A DNA stretch of 64,000 nt from QFNR01 sp043842855. GTDB taxonomy: Bacteria > Pseudomonadota > Gammaproteobacteria > Burkholderiales > Neisseriaceae. Under the pieces are notes generated by a model. That model saw only the letters and a list, made by a program, of their open reading frames with translations, did no database searches and was not told the origin of the DNA. The position numbers and the translations under genes were made by a program. This document shows, piece after piece, positions 50,170 through 59,314 of this stretch. Each line of letters opens with the position of its first letter. The stretch's first letter is position 1. The stretch spans positions 62,001 through 126,000 of the forward strand of contig JBBPJF010000003.1 of the NCBI GenBank assembly GCA_043842855.1, read 5' to 3'.

Positions 50170-50964
50170 CTATAACCAATAAGTAAGCCTACGTTGTGTC
50201 CTAGCCAATACAAAAAAAGCAACCAGGAGCCCAAACAGAGCCAAGCCAACTCCTAATAACCAGTTAGCCATGGAGGGAGCCCTACCCAAGAGAGGCTGCC
50301 TGACCAAATCCAACAAAATCCCTACTGGGTTCCAACTAGCTAAAAACCTTCTATTGGCCGGTAACTGATCTAAACTCCAAATAATCGGCGTGACAAAGAA
50401 TAGGAGCTGGGTCAAACTAGAAACCACCGGCGTCATGTCCCGAAATCGGGTACAGAAAATAGAAATAACCACGCCAACCGCGAACAAGCTAACTAACAAA
50501 ATAAAAAAGGCTGGAAAAAACCACACTATATTCCAGTTAATCTTTACGCCCAGTAACAATACTAACAGAGGATAAAGCACAAAGTTATGACATAAAATGA
50601 TAAATTGCCGATAAAGTACCCTCAACACAAATACGGCCAGCGGAATCTTAATCTGCTTCAAGTAATGCTGCGACTCAATATAGGCTAAACAAAACTCATT
50701 TAATGAAGTAGAAATAAAGACCCAGAAAATCATACCTAGAGCTAAGTGTGGAATAAATTTCCTCAAGTCTAGACCGAATAGAGAACCATAAAGAGGCCCC
50801 ATGGCCCCTATGGTTACTATCATACTCAAAGTAATCCAAATGGGCCCCAGAGTAGATCGCCGATACCGGGCTAAAACATCATACCACCCAAGTGTAATCC
50901 ACAAATACGCTTGCCTAAAGGCACTTTGAACATCTAAATATGCTTCTTTGAAATATAAATTCAC
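50170..50964 (-). CDS. wzm: Polysaccharide ABC transporter, permease (Wzm, ABC-2 type)
   Basis: 264 residues with about six membrane segments, among them WITLSMIVTIGAMGPLYGSL, ALGMIFWVFISTSL, FVLYPLLVLLLG, FFILLVSLFAVGVVISIF, LFFVTPIIW and WLLGVGLALFGLLVAFFVLA. The cytoplasmic N-terminus LGWYDVLARYRRSTLGPIW is typical of Wzm and polysaccharide ABC-2 permeases. The start is a GTG with a GGATGGG-type ribosome-binding site. It is the first gene of the operon, exporting lipid-linked glycan across the inner membrane. Confidence 0.93.
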   Translation of the reverse strand: MNLYFKEAYLDVQSAFRQAYLWITLGWYDVLARYRRSTLGPIWITLSMIVTIGAMGPLYGSLFGLDLRKFIPHLALGMIFWVFISTSLNEFCLAYIESQHYLKQIKIPLAVFVLRVLYRQFIILCHNFVLYPLLVLLLGVKINWNIVWFFPAFFILLVSLFAVGVVISIFCTRFRDMTPVVSSLTQLLFFVTPIIWSLDQLPANRRFLASWNPVGILLDLVRQPLLGRAPSMANWLLGVGLALFGLLVAFFVLARTQRRLTYWL

Positions 50965-51009
50965 TCCTACCCATCCTAAGCTTTATCGCAATCAACCCAG
51001 AGGGTACCC

Positions 51010-51015
51010 ATTATA
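51010..51015 (-). promoter_or_regulatory. Candidate -10 element of the galactan operon
   Basis: A perfect TATAAT lies on the minus strand about 46 bases ahead of the wzm start, in the short gap after tyrA. No good -35 is seen at 16-18 bases, so read-through from tyrA is also possible. Confidence 0.35.
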
Positions 51016-51028
51016 ACTTAATCCCTGT

Positions 51029-51901
51029 CTATTTTTTTGCCCTTCCCCACCTACTTCTAATTTTTTGCGAGGTCGAAAAATATCCTTTGAGAGCCTTTTT
51101 ATCAGCTTTTTTTAAAGCTTCTTCACAAATATCTAACGCACCTCTATATTGCTGCAATAGTTCTAACAAAAAAGTACGATTCTGGATACAGATCTGCATC
51201 CACAGCTCCGGGTCACCTGCAGCAATTCGTGTAAAGTCTCTAAATCCAGAGCCAGCAAACTCTAAATAGGCTCCTTTCAACTCACTTTTTGCAAGTTGGT
51301 TCATAAAAACGTAAGCTAATAAATGGGGAAAATGGCTGGTCATTGCAACAATTTGATCATGAAGTTCTGCCGGTACTTCATAGACGTGAGCCCCTAAATC
51401 TCTCCAAAATTGGCTTAATAACCTTAAACTGGCAGTTTTTTGCCGCTCGTGGGGACATAAGACTACTTTTTGACCCATAAATAAGTCTAATTCCGCATAC
51501 TGTATACCGCTCCGCTCGCGTCCAGCTAAGGGATGACCAGCTAAACAGCAATCAAAATGTTGAGGTAAATGGGTCCTAAAAGCTTCGATAACGTTAGCTT
51601 TTGTACTACCTACATCACTAATTACCACCGTTTCCGGCAAACTTAATTGACTTAAGGATTGCAAAATAGACGTGAGAGCTGCCAGTGGCGTAGTCAACAA
51701 AACTAGTTCAACTTCCACTACTTCCTGTTTGATTTCTACTATTGCTTGATCAATCCAGCCTTTTTCTTTTGCAAATTCTAGATGTTTAATTTCCTGGTCT
51801 ACACCAATAATAGAATGTACGAGCTTTCTTTCCTTCAAATCACGGGCAATAGAGCCGCCTATTAAACCCATACCCACGATGGTGACACGCTGTAAATGCA
51901 T
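51029..51901 (-). CDS. tyrA: Prephenate dehydrogenase
   Basis: NAD(P)-dependent oxidative decarboxylation of prephenate or arogenate in tyrosine synthesis. 290 residues, a monofunctional form without chorismate mutase. It shows VTIVGMGLIGGSIARDL, VISDVGSTKANVIEAF, LAGHPLAGRERSGIQYA with the catalytic His, VAMTSHFPHLLAYVFMNQL and FRDFTRIAAGDPELW. The strand-2 end reads GVDQE, which suggests NAD preference. It lies one base after the exonuclease gene; no aroA, pheA or hisC is next to it, as is often the case in betaproteobacteria. Confidence 0.94.
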   Translation of the reverse strand: MHLQRVTIVGMGLIGGSIARDLKERKLVHSIIGVDQEIKHLEFAKEKGWIDQAIVEIKQEVVEVELVLLTTPLAALTSILQSLSQLSLPETVVISDVGSTKANVIEAFRTHLPQHFDCCLAGHPLAGRERSGIQYAELDLFMGQKVVLCPHERQKTASLRLLSQFWRDLGAHVYEVPAELHDQIVAMTSHFPHLLAYVFMNQLAKSELKGAYLEFAGSGFRDFTRIAAGDPELWMQICIQNRTFLLELLQQYRGALDICEEALKKADKKALKGYFSTSQKIRSRWGRAKK

Positions 51902-51902
51902 A

Positions 51903-52703
51903 TTATCTTTCAGTCCAATTTTCTAAGAAAGTGAGAAAATGTGAAGTTGCTTGAGTCTCAAGATACTCCCGCAATAAACTTATTTCGCTCTGATACTTAT
52001 TCTCTTGTATATTTCCTCGCAAAAATTGAAAACGCAGAAATAGCAAGTACGTGTTTAACACATCAATTTCACAATAACTTCTTATTGCTTGAAGGTCTCC
52101 ACGCTGATAAGCCTCCCATACCTGTGAACCTTCCATCCCTAATTTACCTGGGAGGCCACATAGCTTCGCCATAGCATCTAAAGGGGCACTAGCTCTTAAC
52201 TGATATTTCGCTAGCAAATCCATTAAATCACAATGTTTAAAATGGAATCGATTCAAATAATTATTCCATCGATATTCTGATACTTGTTCGCCCCATTCCC
52301 AGTACCTGGGGGCACTCACCCTATGGATCAGAGAGCGGTGATGCAGTACAGGTAAGTCAAAGCCATTTCCATTCCAGCTCACTAATTGCACTGAATAGCG
52401 TTCAAAAATATCAAAAAACTTCTGCAATAATTGTTTTTCTGAATCTTGCTCGGCTCCGAGGGAGGCTACACGAATTTTATTGTGCCAACGAAAACAGTAA
52501 GCAATCGCTATCACTTTTTGCAAGTAGATAGGCATGAATTCACCTCCACTTTCCGCTCGCCTTCTCTGTCTTGCTAAACTTACTACTTCCTCATCAGAAC
52601 AAACCGGTGGCAAATGGTATAAATTCCTCAAGCCAGAAACATCTGGTACCGTTTCAATATCAAAAGCGAGTATGTTGAGAGAGCTTGTTTCTATTGACTT
52701 CAT
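51903..52703 (-). CDS. Predicted 3'-5' exonuclease of the DNA polymerase B exo type
   Basis: 266 residues of the DEDDy family (PF10108 type). Exo I is LAFDIETVPD, Exo II is VSWNGNGFDLPVLHHRSL and Exo III is SYCEIDVLNTYLLFLR with the Tyr/Asp pair. The acidic residues for two metals are all present. No polymerase domain is attached. Found in many proteobacteria, with no settled role. It sits in a tight row: the hydrolase gene is 3 bases upstream and tyrA 1 base downstream. Confidence 0.88.
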   Translation of the reverse strand: MKSIETSSLNILAFDIETVPDVSGLRNLYHLPPVCSDEEVVSLARQRRRAESGGEFMPIYLQKVIAIAYCFRWHNKIRVASLGAEQDSEKQLLQKFFDIFERYSVQLVSWNGNGFDLPVLHHRSLIHRVSAPRYWEWGEQVSEYRWNNYLNRFHFKHCDLMDLLAKYQLRASAPLDAMAKLCGLPGKLGMEGSQVWEAYQRGDLQAIRSYCEIDVLNTYLLFLRFQFLRGNIQENKYQSEISLLREYLETQATSHFLTFLENWTER

Positions 52704-52706
52704 CCC

Positions 52707-53597
52707 CTAGGCTTCCTTTAAGAATGTCCTTACTGCTTCAGCTACTGCCTCTGGCGCTTCCCAATGCACCATATGCCCGACCCCCTGCAAAATAATTGGA
52801 GCTTGTATCCTCAGAGAACTGTATATCTCTTCTAAATCATCTCGAATTTGATTGAGTACCCTATTATGTAAAACAAAATCTCCCTGAATGCACAGTATAG
52901 GTGCACTAATCTGTTGCCAAAAAAGTTGATAAAATGCTTTAGAACAAGAAGTAGGTAAATCAATACGGTGTCTGGGATCTGCTCTCAAAAAAAATTTGTT
53001 ATCGACTTTCTTTAGTAAGAAATTACTTAAATAAAGTGCTCTATCCTCATTAAGCAATGGACTACGTCTAATTAAACCCTTTATATAATGCTCTCTATCC
53101 ACTTGCACAAGGCCCCTCGGCTCTAAGTTCTCTTCCAAGAATTTTCCTAGCTGCTGTACGTTTACTGAATCATCTTTTTTTGGCTGTCCAAAACCTTCCA
53201 TTAAAACGGCTGTTTTAACCCGGTTGGGACATACACCAGCATAAATTGAAAGTAATACACCTCCCATACTATGGCCTAACATGTGTAAAGGTTCATGCGG
53301 CGAAATCAGTTCCACTAACTTATTTAGATCAGAGAGCATTAGGTACCGATCGTAATAACCTGTCTGCATATGTTCGGAAAGACCCATACCGCGCCAATCT
53401 GGTGCATAGATATCCCAATCAGGCAATAATTCGTCTACCATCCACTGAAAACTTGCTGAAGCATCCATCCAGCCATGCAGTAACAAAAGCTTTGGCCTAC
53501 CAGGACAACCCCAATGCCGCACATGGAGTTTTAATCCATTTATTCTAAACCACTGTGACTCTGGTTGATAAGTTTTCTGATGCACCTTAACTCCCAT
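52707..53597 (-). CDS. Alpha/beta-fold hydrolase
   Basis: 296 residues. It shows the oxyanion region LLLHGWMDASASFQWMVDEL, the nucleophile elbow LGHSMGGVLLSIYAG with the catalytic Ser and the His in GVGHMVHWEAPEAVAEA. A lid region lies near residues 150-230. It is similar to serine hydrolases of the ABHD/MPGL type. No signal peptide, so it acts in the cytoplasm; the substrate is not known. It leads a row with the exonuclease and tyrA. Confidence 0.85.
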   Translation of the reverse strand: MGVKVHQKTYQPESQWFRINGLKLHVRHWGCPGRPKLLLLHGWMDASASFQWMVDELLPDWDIYAPDWRGMGLSEHMQTGYYDRYLMLSDLNKLVELISPHEPLHMLGHSMGGVLLSIYAGVCPNRVKTAVLMEGFGQPKKDDSVNVQQLGKFLEENLEPRGLVQVDREHYIKGLIRRSPLLNEDRALYLSNFLLKKVDNKFFLRADPRHRIDLPTSCSKAFYQLFWQQISAPILCIQGDFVLHNRVLNQIRDDLEEIYSSLRIQAPIILQGVGHMVHWEAPEAVAEAVRTFLKEA

Positions 53598-53714
53598 TGG
53601 CTAACGCCAAAAATAACTTAATCAATTTAGATAAAATAACAGCTTAGTGAAAGGTCCTTGTGTAGGGGAATACTTCTGTCCCCTGATAAATCAGTAGAAT
53701 ATAAACAGCTCTCA

Positions 53715-54299
53715 CTAAGGATACTTTGGTATGTCTATATTTGAATGGCAGTGACAAATTATCAAGTGATCATTTACCATCCCTGCAGCCTGCATAAAAG
53801 AATAAACGGTGGTAGGCCCTATCATCTGGAAACCCGCCTCTTTAAGAGATATAGTTAACTGAATAGCTAGGTCAGTATAGGTAGGAACTTCCTCCATTGC
53901 CTTCCAGTAGTTAGTTAATGGCTTCCCCTCCATAACCCGCCAAACAAAGTCACTAAACGAGATTTTCTCTTGAATCTTCTGAAAGCTTCTAGCATTAGTA
54001 AGAATAGACTGGATTTTACGTCTATTGCGAATAAGCCGCGAATCCTTAAGTAAGGCCTCTAGCTCAACTTCTCCTAGTTGTGCAATTCGAGCAGGATTAA
54101 AATGGTAAAAACAATCTCGATAAGCCTCTCTCTTACGCAACACGGTCAGCCAAGAAAGTCCTGCTTGCTGCGTTTCCAAGCATAGAAGCTCGAATAATCG
54201 CATGCTATTATACTGCGGCCTCCCCCACTCTTGGTCATGATAATGCTCTAGACTAGGATGAAGATAGGCCCAAGGACACCTTTTCAAAATTCTAGGCAT
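53715..54299 (-). CDS. tag: DNA-3-methyladenine glycosylase I
   Basis: Removes 3-methyladenine from DNA. 194 residues. It shows RCPWAYLHPSLEHYHDQEWG with the Zn-ligand Cys and His, LFELLCLETQQAGLSWLTVL, RNRRKIQSILTNARSF and MVNDHLIICHCH with the other two Zn ligands. The helix-hairpin-helix TAG fold is indicated. I chose the ATG at 54299; an upstream TTG at 54308 is possible. It is separated by about 300 bases from murU and about 120 from the hydrolase. Confidence 0.94.
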   Translation of the reverse strand: MPRILKRCPWAYLHPSLEHYHDQEWGRPQYNSMRLFELLCLETQQAGLSWLTVLRKREAYRDCFYHFNPARIAQLGEVELEALLKDSRLIRNRRKIQSILTNARSFQKIQEKISFSDFVWRVMEGKPLTNYWKAMEEVPTYTDLAIQLTISLKEAGFQMIGPTTVYSFMQAAGMVNDHLIICHCHSNIDIPKYP

Positions 54300-54608
54300 A
54301 AAAGTCAAGGATCACCGCAAAAAGAACCCCACGAATGCCGTATGGTATTCATCGCTCGAACCTTTTATTCAAGGAGGCAACCCCTCCTGGTAATCAGGAG
54401 CTTCTAGAAGACGCCCACACATACCAGGATTTAATCACCAAAAGCGATAACATTGGTTCTAAAAAATAAAATACCAGTACGAACACCGCAGGGAATACTG
54501 TTTTTCTAAACCTAACCCGATTCTACTGAATCTCTAGTTATAATTCAAACCAGTCAAATAATTTTAAGCCTTCAACCTGACAAAACAAGCTTAATAGCAG
54601 GCTCTTAA
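54300..54608. other. Gap between tag and murU
   Basis: About 310 bases without a gene. A weak CAAGC/GCTTG inverted repeat occurs near 54590-54615 at the end of murU. I see no convincing promoter or terminator. Confidence 0.4.
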
Positions 54609-55304
54609 TTAACTCGCTTGTAATATTCTCCTTACCTTCTGGAGCCGATCTAAGCTGCCTACATCCATCCACACTCCATGGAAAATTCGAGCCATTAGTT
54701 GTCCTTGAGGCAGATGTTGATTGAATAGGCTGGCCAATTTATAGGGTTTACCAAATGGTAAGCTACCGAATAACTTCGGTTGATATACACCAATACCAGA
54801 AAAAGTATAACTTTGCACTTTCTTCTGTGTAAGATAACCTTCTGTGGTAATAGAATAATCACCCTGAGGATGATGTGGGGGATTAGGCACCAACCAGAGG
54901 TGAGCTAGGCTTTTTTGATGTTTAAGCTGTACAGACACGGAAAAGGCTTCCCTAAAATCAAACTCCACAAAAAGGTCGCCATTAACCACGAGGAATGGTT
55001 CTTTCCCTAGCAAAGGTAGTGCATGGGCTATGCCTCCTGCTGTTTCTAAACCTAAATTTCCTTCAGCAGAGTAATAAATCCGGACACCAAAGCCACTTCC
55101 ATCACCCAATTCAGTCTCAATTTTATTTCCCAGCCAAGCGTGGTTAATAATAATCTCTTCGATTCCTGCTCGTTTAAGCTGTTTGATCTGTCGACTAATA
55201 AGCGTATCCGTTCCAATCGAGAGAAGCGGCTTAGGACAGGTATCAGTAAGCGGGCTTAATCGCTTTCCTCTCCCAGCGGCTAATATCATAGCTTTCATGC
55301 TCAT
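54609..55304 (-). CDS. murU: N-acetylmuramate 1-phosphate uridylyltransferase-like nucleotidyltransferase
   Basis: 231 residues. It shows the nucleotide loop MILAAGRGKRLSPLTDTCPK, PKPLLSIG, EEIIINHAWLGNKIE, VVNGDLFVEFDF, NPPHHPQGDYSI and FHGVWMDVGSLDRL, which follow Pseudomonas MurU closely. MurU makes UDP-MurNAc in a recycling route that bypasses fosfomycin-sensitive MurA. The usual partner kinase AmgK is not beside it here, so a related glucose-1-phosphate-type function is possible. AGGCAG precedes the ATG. It is divergent from folD. Confidence 0.8.
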   Translation of the reverse strand: MSMKAMILAAGRGKRLSPLTDTCPKPLLSIGTDTLISRQIKQLKRAGIEEIIINHAWLGNKIETELGDGSGFGVRIYYSAEGNLGLETAGGIAHALPLLGKEPFLVVNGDLFVEFDFREAFSVSVQLKHQKSLAHLWLVPNPPHHPQGDYSITTEGYLTQKKVQSYTFSGIGVYQPKLFGSLPFGKPYKLASLFNQHLPQGQLMARIFHGVWMDVGSLDRLQKVRRILQAS

Positions 55305-55437
55305 ACAAGACTGCCTTAGACCTATAAAGTAGATGCAGCACTCATTGTAGTGAATTTAAGCCCTACAAGGTAGATGAAAGCAGTGAAAAATTGGAAGAAA
55401 AATGCGACAATTGGGCCCGCTATTTTAGGAGAACGTC

Positions 55438-56289
55438 ATGTCGGCAACATTAATGGATGGGAAGCAGATTTCGCAAGCTTGGTTAAATTCAATCAAAGAG
55501 CAATGCGACCACAGACAAAAGCAAGAAAAGAAGGTACCCTGCTTAGCAGTCATCTTAGTAGGTGATAATCCAGCTAGCGCTGTCTATGTCAAAAATAAAG
55601 AATTAGCTTGTCAAAAGGTTGGGTTCCGTTCTCTCACTTATAGGAAAGAAGCACAATTAAGTGAAACTGCTTTATTAGCCCTTGTGGCACAATTAAATTC
55701 TGATCCGGAGGTGCATGGAATTTTAGTACAGTTACCACTTCCGTCGCATATTGATGAAAATAAGGTGATTGAAGCCATCCATCCACAAAAAGATGTCGAT
55801 GGTTTTCATCCTTATAATATGGGCAGGTTAATACTAAAAAGGCCTTGCTTAAGACCTTGTACACCCAAAGGGATCGTTACTCTCCTAGAAGCCTACAAAA
55901 TAGAGGTCGAAGGTATGAAAGCTGTTGTTGTAGGACAATCTAACATCGTAGGGAGACCAGCAGCTCTGGAATTGCTTCGCAAAAAAGCTACGGTCACCAT
56001 CTGCCACAGAGCTACACGAAACTTGAACGAAGAAGTTAAGCAAGCTGATCTTTTAATCGTCGCTGTAGGACAACCCAACTTGATTCAAGGGGAATGGATT
56101 AAACCGGGCGCCGTAGTAATTGACGTGGGGATTAATCGTCTTGACAACGGTACCTTATGCGGTGATGTTGACTTTAACGCTGCGCGCCTTAAAGCCTCTT
56201 ATATTACTCCTGTACCAGGAGGAATAGGTCCGATGACGATAGCAGCGCTGTTAGATAATACTCTAATTGCAGCAGAAATAAATGATTAG
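55438..56289 (+). CDS. folD: Methylenetetrahydrofolate dehydrogenase/cyclohydrolase
   Basis: Bifunctional enzyme turning 5,10-methylene-THF to 10-formyl-THF. 283 residues. It shows the catalytic Lys in SAVYVKNKELACQKVGF, GILVQLPLPSHIDE, IHPQKDVDGFHPYNMG, VVVGQSNIVGRPAALELL and YITPVPGGIGPMTIAALLDN. The cofactor motif reads GQSN where GRSN is usual, and CHRATRNL where CHSRTRDL is usual. That may shift NADP toward NAD use, but this is inference. TTAGGAG precedes the ATG. Confidence 0.96.
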   Translation: MSATLMDGKQISQAWLNSIKEQCDHRQKQEKKVPCLAVILVGDNPASAVYVKNKELACQKVGFRSLTYRKEAQLSETALLALVAQLNSDPEVHGILVQLPLPSHIDENKVIEAIHPQKDVDGFHPYNMGRLILKRPCLRPCTPKGIVTLLEAYKIEVEGMKAVVVGQSNIVGRPAALELLRKKATVTICHRATRNLNEEVKQADLLIVAVGQPNLIQGEWIKPGAVVIDVGINRLDNGTLCGDVDFNAARLKASYITPVPGGIGPMTIAALLDNTLIAAEIND

Positions 56290-56410
56290 AATCAGGCAGT
56301 AACTACTGATGAGGCACCGTCGTCTAGCCACCTTAAACCTACGTTAGGCTCAGGTAAGCTTAGAGGCGACCCTGTCTCATTAAACATTAAATAAACAACT
56401 AGAGAAAATA

Positions 56411-57391
56411 ATGATGGAAGCAAAACGTCACTCCGAATTGATTATACTTGGTTCTGGGCCTGCAGGTTATACGGCGGCGCTTTATGCTGCACGTGCTAAC
56501 CTAAAGCCACTACTCCTAACAGGTTTACAACAAGGCGGTCAATTGATGACCACTACTTTGGTGGATAACTGGCCAGCAGATGTAGATGGGGTAATGGGTC
56601 CTGATCTGATGATGCGCTTCCAAGCTCATGCTGAGCGATTTGGAACTGAAATTAGTTTTGACCATATTCACTCAGTGGATTTAACCTCTTTACCCTTCTT
56701 GCTAGAAGGAGATTTGGGTATAACCTATAGCTGCAACGCTTTGATTATTGCCACTGGTGCTGCAGCTAAGTATCTCGGTTTAGCTGGTGAAGAAAAATTT
56801 AAAGGTAGAGGGGTATCTGCCTGCGCTACCTGTGATGGTTATTTTTTCAAAGGTAAGAAAGTAGCCGTAGTAGGTGGGGGCAATACAGCAGTTGAAGAAG
56901 CTCTATACCTCTCAAATCTCGCAGAAAAAGTTTACTTAGTTCATCGTAGGGATACCTTTCGGGCGGAAAAAGTGAAGGTGGATCAACTTATGGAACATGT
57001 AAACTTAGGTAAAATTGAATTAAGGCTTAATCAAGTAGTGGAAGCTATTTTAGGGTCAGATTCAGTAGGTGTTTCTGGTGTTCAACTGGGCTGTCAACTC
57101 ACGAAGCAGTCAAAAGAATTAGCAGTAGACGGCGTGTTCATTGCCATTGGACATACGCCTAATACTGCTCTATTCAAGGGCCAAATTCATATGGATACAA
57201 ATGGTTATTTGTGTACGCGACACTTTGGCGAAGATATGGTGACGCAAACAAATATAAAAGGCGTTTTTGCAGCGGGAGATGTGCAAGATCCCATTTATCG
57301 ACAAGCCATTACCAGTGCTGCTAGCGGTTGTCAGGCGGCTTTAGATGCGGAAAGGTATCTGAACTCTTTGAGTAAGGATTCCAACCAATAG
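56411..57391 (+). CDS. trxB: Thioredoxin reductase
   Basis: FAD enzyme that reduces thioredoxin with NADPH. 326 residues. It shows the FAD motif ILGSGPAGYTAALYAARA, the redox-active CATC in SACATCDGYFFKGK, the NADPH motif VVGGGNTAVEEALYLSN with the VHRRDTFRAEK phosphate-binding residues, and GVFAAGDVQDPIYRQAIT. No thioredoxin gene is adjacent. It follows folD by 121 bases and may be a separate unit. Confidence 0.97.
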   Translation: MMEAKRHSELIILGSGPAGYTAALYAARANLKPLLLTGLQQGGQLMTTTLVDNWPADVDGVMGPDLMMRFQAHAERFGTEISFDHIHSVDLTSLPFLLEGDLGITYSCNALIIATGAAAKYLGLAGEEKFKGRGVSACATCDGYFFKGKKVAVVGGGNTAVEEALYLSNLAEKVYLVHRRDTFRAEKVKVDQLMEHVNLGKIELRLNQVVEAILGSDSVGVSGVQLGCQLTKQSKELAVDGVFIAIGHTPNTALFKGQIHMDTNGYLCTRHFGEDMVTQTNIKGVFAAGDVQDPIYRQAITSAASGCQAALDAERYLNSLSKDSNQ

Positions 57392-57751
57392 AAGAAGAAG
57401 TTAAACTTAAGAGGAGTAGCCTCTGTTGACTATCTGTTAAAACTCTTTATATTTTTAGATGTATTAAACTATTTTCTTCCGCCTTAGTGCGTGATGAACT
57501 TTTATGAATTAAACTCCGTTCCGTATATATGTATCCTACTGAATGGGTTACAATCCATACGCATCAACAGGGAAAACTTTTTTAGATCTATTAAGCTTTT
57601 GGTAACTTCAGGTTAGAAATTGGGATTGGCCTATCTTTAGCCACCTGTTCCACTTCTATAGAACTTAGTCATCCATTTTTATGTTGTTCAAAAAATATTC
57701 TCTAATTGTGACAACTAGAACTTCTCTAGGAGAGCAAAGCAGGAGCGGGTC
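57392..57751. other. Gap between trxB and hemN
   Basis: 360 bases without a gene. A small hairpin AGAGG/CCTCT lies just after trxB (near 57410). I looked for an FNR/ANR box (TTGAT-N4-ATCAA), which often controls hemN, and found none. The hemN ribosome-binding site GGAG lies at the right end. Confidence 0.45.
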
Positions 57752-59122
57752 ATGAACGTAAGCGAAGTAATTTGGGACGAGCAGTTAATTACAAAATATA
57801 ATCAAGCCGCACCACGTTATACTTCATATCCTACTGCCGTAGAATTTAATACTGAATTTACTGAACAAAAATTAATTCGAGCTTTCCATAGGTATCCTGA
57901 GCGTCCTTTATCTCTTTACATACATATTCCCTTTTGTCGCAAGCTCTGCTATTTCTGTGCTTGTAACAAAGTAATCACTACACATCAAGAAGTAGCTGAT
58001 ATCTATTTGGATGCTTTAGAAAAGGAAGCCAAGGTCCGGGCCCCTTATTTTCGAACTAGAACAGTGATCCAAATTCATCTAGGCGGCGGAACACCTACCT
58101 ACCTGACCAATGAGCAGCTAACCCGCCTAATGGTACTTTTGAGAGATAACTTCTCAATAGCTACTGATAGTGAGATTAGCCTAGAACTTGACCCTAGGAA
58201 TATTGACTTAACCCATCTAGAACACTTAAAAAACTTAGGTTTCAATCGGCTAAGTATGGGTATTCAAGATTTTCATCCCGAAGTCCAACGACTAGTCAAT
58301 CGTCAGCAGGATGAAGAACAAGTTACGAATCTCATCGCACAGGCTAGGAAATTAAAATTTCATTCAATTAGTCTTGATTTAATCTATGGTTTACCCAAGC
58401 AAACTGTGGAAAGTTTTCGAACCACGCTAAGAAAAATCCATGCACTTGATCCAGAACGAATTAGCCTCTTTAACTTTGCCTACTTGCCTAATTTGATCAA
58501 AGCCCACCGGATGATTAAGTCTAGCCATTTACCAGAACCTTCTAGAAAGCTTGAAATACTCAAAGAAAGCATTAACTTTCTGCAGCATGTAGGCTATCAA
58601 TTTATTGGGATGGATCATTTTGCCAAGCAGAATGATGAGCTTGCTATACTGCAAAAAATCGGAAAATTGCATAGGAACTTTCAGGGTTATACCACGCATG
58701 GAAATAGCGATCTGCTGGGCCTAGGAGCATCAGCCATCAGTATGATAGGGGATGCATATGCTCAAAATCACAGGGGAATTGCCGCTTATCAAAAAGCCAT
58801 TCACACACAAGGATCTGCTTTACTGAGAGGCCTAGAACTTACCTGGGATGATTGCTTGAGAAGAGATATTATTAAAGAGATTGTCTGTAACTTTAAAGTG
58901 AATTTTTCAGCTTATGAGGAACGCTATTCTCTCCCCTCCTTTCAAAAACATTTTATTTTAGAATTTAAGGAACTTAATCAATTAGCACAAGATGGGTTAC
59001 TCTCATTAAAGGAAAAGGAACTTGAAGTTTCTCCTATTGGACGCCTGCTGGTTCGGCATATCGCATTGGTATTTGATACCTACTCCAGAATAAAGCAAAA
59101 TGATTTTTCTAAAGTAATTTAG
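57752..59122 (+). CDS. hemN: Oxygen-independent coproporphyrinogen III oxidase
   Basis: Radical-SAM enzyme that makes protoporphyrinogen IX without oxygen. 456 residues, the full HemN form. It shows PRYTSYPTAVEF, IHIPFCRKLCYFCACNK with the CxxxCxxC cluster, IHLGGGTPTYLTNEQL, NRLSMGIQDFHPEVQRLVNR, DLIYGLPKQTVESF and MDHFAKQNDELA. GGAG precedes the ATG. HemG is encoded elsewhere in the window, so heme synthesis can run with low oxygen. Confidence 0.97.
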   Translation: MNVSEVIWDEQLITKYNQAAPRYTSYPTAVEFNTEFTEQKLIRAFHRYPERPLSLYIHIPFCRKLCYFCACNKVITTHQEVADIYLDALEKEAKVRAPYFRTRTVIQIHLGGGTPTYLTNEQLTRLMVLLRDNFSIATDSEISLELDPRNIDLTHLEHLKNLGFNRLSMGIQDFHPEVQRLVNRQQDEEQVTNLIAQARKLKFHSISLDLIYGLPKQTVESFRTTLRKIHALDPERISLFNFAYLPNLIKAHRMIKSSHLPEPSRKLEILKESINFLQHVGYQFIGMDHFAKQNDELAILQKIGKLHRNFQGYTTHGNSDLLGLGASAISMIGDAYAQNHRGIAAYQKAIHTQGSALLRGLELTWDDCLRRDIIKEIVCNFKVNFSAYEERYSLPSFQKHFILEFKELNQLAQDGLLSLKEKELEVSPIGRLLVRHIALVFDTYSRIKQNDFSKVI

Positions 59123-59314
59123 AAGATCATTCTTCGCCATATATTGTCTAATTATTTAGTATATCTAAATGCTTGCATATGTCTTTCAAACTTAAACTAA
59201 ACTTAAAATTATACCTGTGTGTCAAGGCTAAAATGCTGCTAGAGAATCAATTTAGTAGTAAGAAATCAATAGAGGCCATATAAGGCCCAAAGACCACCAT
59301 GTTTAAGGAACGCT

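Noticed and set aside
57392..57751. FNR/ANR box ahead of hemN
   Set aside because: No TTGAT-N4-ATCAA-like site was found on reading the gap.
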